5,717 nt of DNA from Oscillospiraceae bacterium. Its GTDB lineage: Bacteria > Bacillota > Clostridia > Oscillospirales > Ruminococcaceae. Made by a program: the position numbers and the translations under genes. The notes beneath the pieces were generated by a model. The model was given only the letters and a program-made list of their open reading frames with translations, did no database searches and was not told the DNA's origin. The DNA is taken from assembly GCA_022511485.1 (NCBI GenBank), contig JAFLUJ010000048.1:1-5717 (forward strand), given 5' to 3'. Position 1 is the first letter of the stretch. Every line of letters starts with the position of its first letter. This document shows, in pieces, positions 5,704 through 5,717 of this stretch.

Positions 5704-5717
5704 GGGCGGCGCAGCCG

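Overview
The window looks like chromosomal DNA of a Gram-positive Clostridia-type anaerobe, probably the Ruminococcus/Oscillospiraceae group. The reasons are genes of moderate GC set in very AT-rich spacers, strong Shine-Dalgarno sites, near-consensus sigma-A promoters, a secreted Thr/Glu-rich lipoprotein, and a very large secreted amidase opening with TTG. The genus is an inference from style, not from a marker gene.

All three genes lie on the minus strand, so the biological order runs from right to left. At the right edge (5641-5717) is a cluster of perfect hairpins, followed by about 100 bp of very AT-rich DNA and a strong promoter. Next is cdd, a complete tetrameric-type cytidine deaminase (5099-5479). 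A 108-bp spacer holds a second strong promoter dotted with CAATTAC-type repeats. It drives a probable two-gene unit: a lipoprotein with a GHL10/DUF187 glycosidase-like barrel (3389-4990) and, 32 bp later, a 1069-residue secreted protein (147-3356). That protein carries a divergent barrel of the same type at its N-terminus and a complete zinc Amidase_3 domain near its C-terminus. After its stop come about 90 bp of AT-rich sequence and an 18-bp perfect palindrome (15-52) at the left edge.

The two large genes make functional sense together. Amidase_3 enzymes cut stem peptides off peptidoglycan and leave denuded glycan strands. The characterised GHL10 lipoprotein of E. coli, DigH, cleaves such denuded glycans. 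The pair therefore looks like a cell-wall processing module acting outside the membrane. The amidase also carries its own barrel, which keeps the shape of its neighbour's domain but has lost most of the motifs expected of an active GHL10 enzyme. cdd has its own promoter and appears to be an unrelated pyrimidine-salvage neighbour.

I see no mobile element, CRISPR array, tRNA, rRNA or phage gene. The best candidates for something undescribed are the GHL10 plus GHL-amidase pairing, the apparently degenerate fused barrel, the repeat-rich promoter, and the structured intergenic hairpins at both edges.
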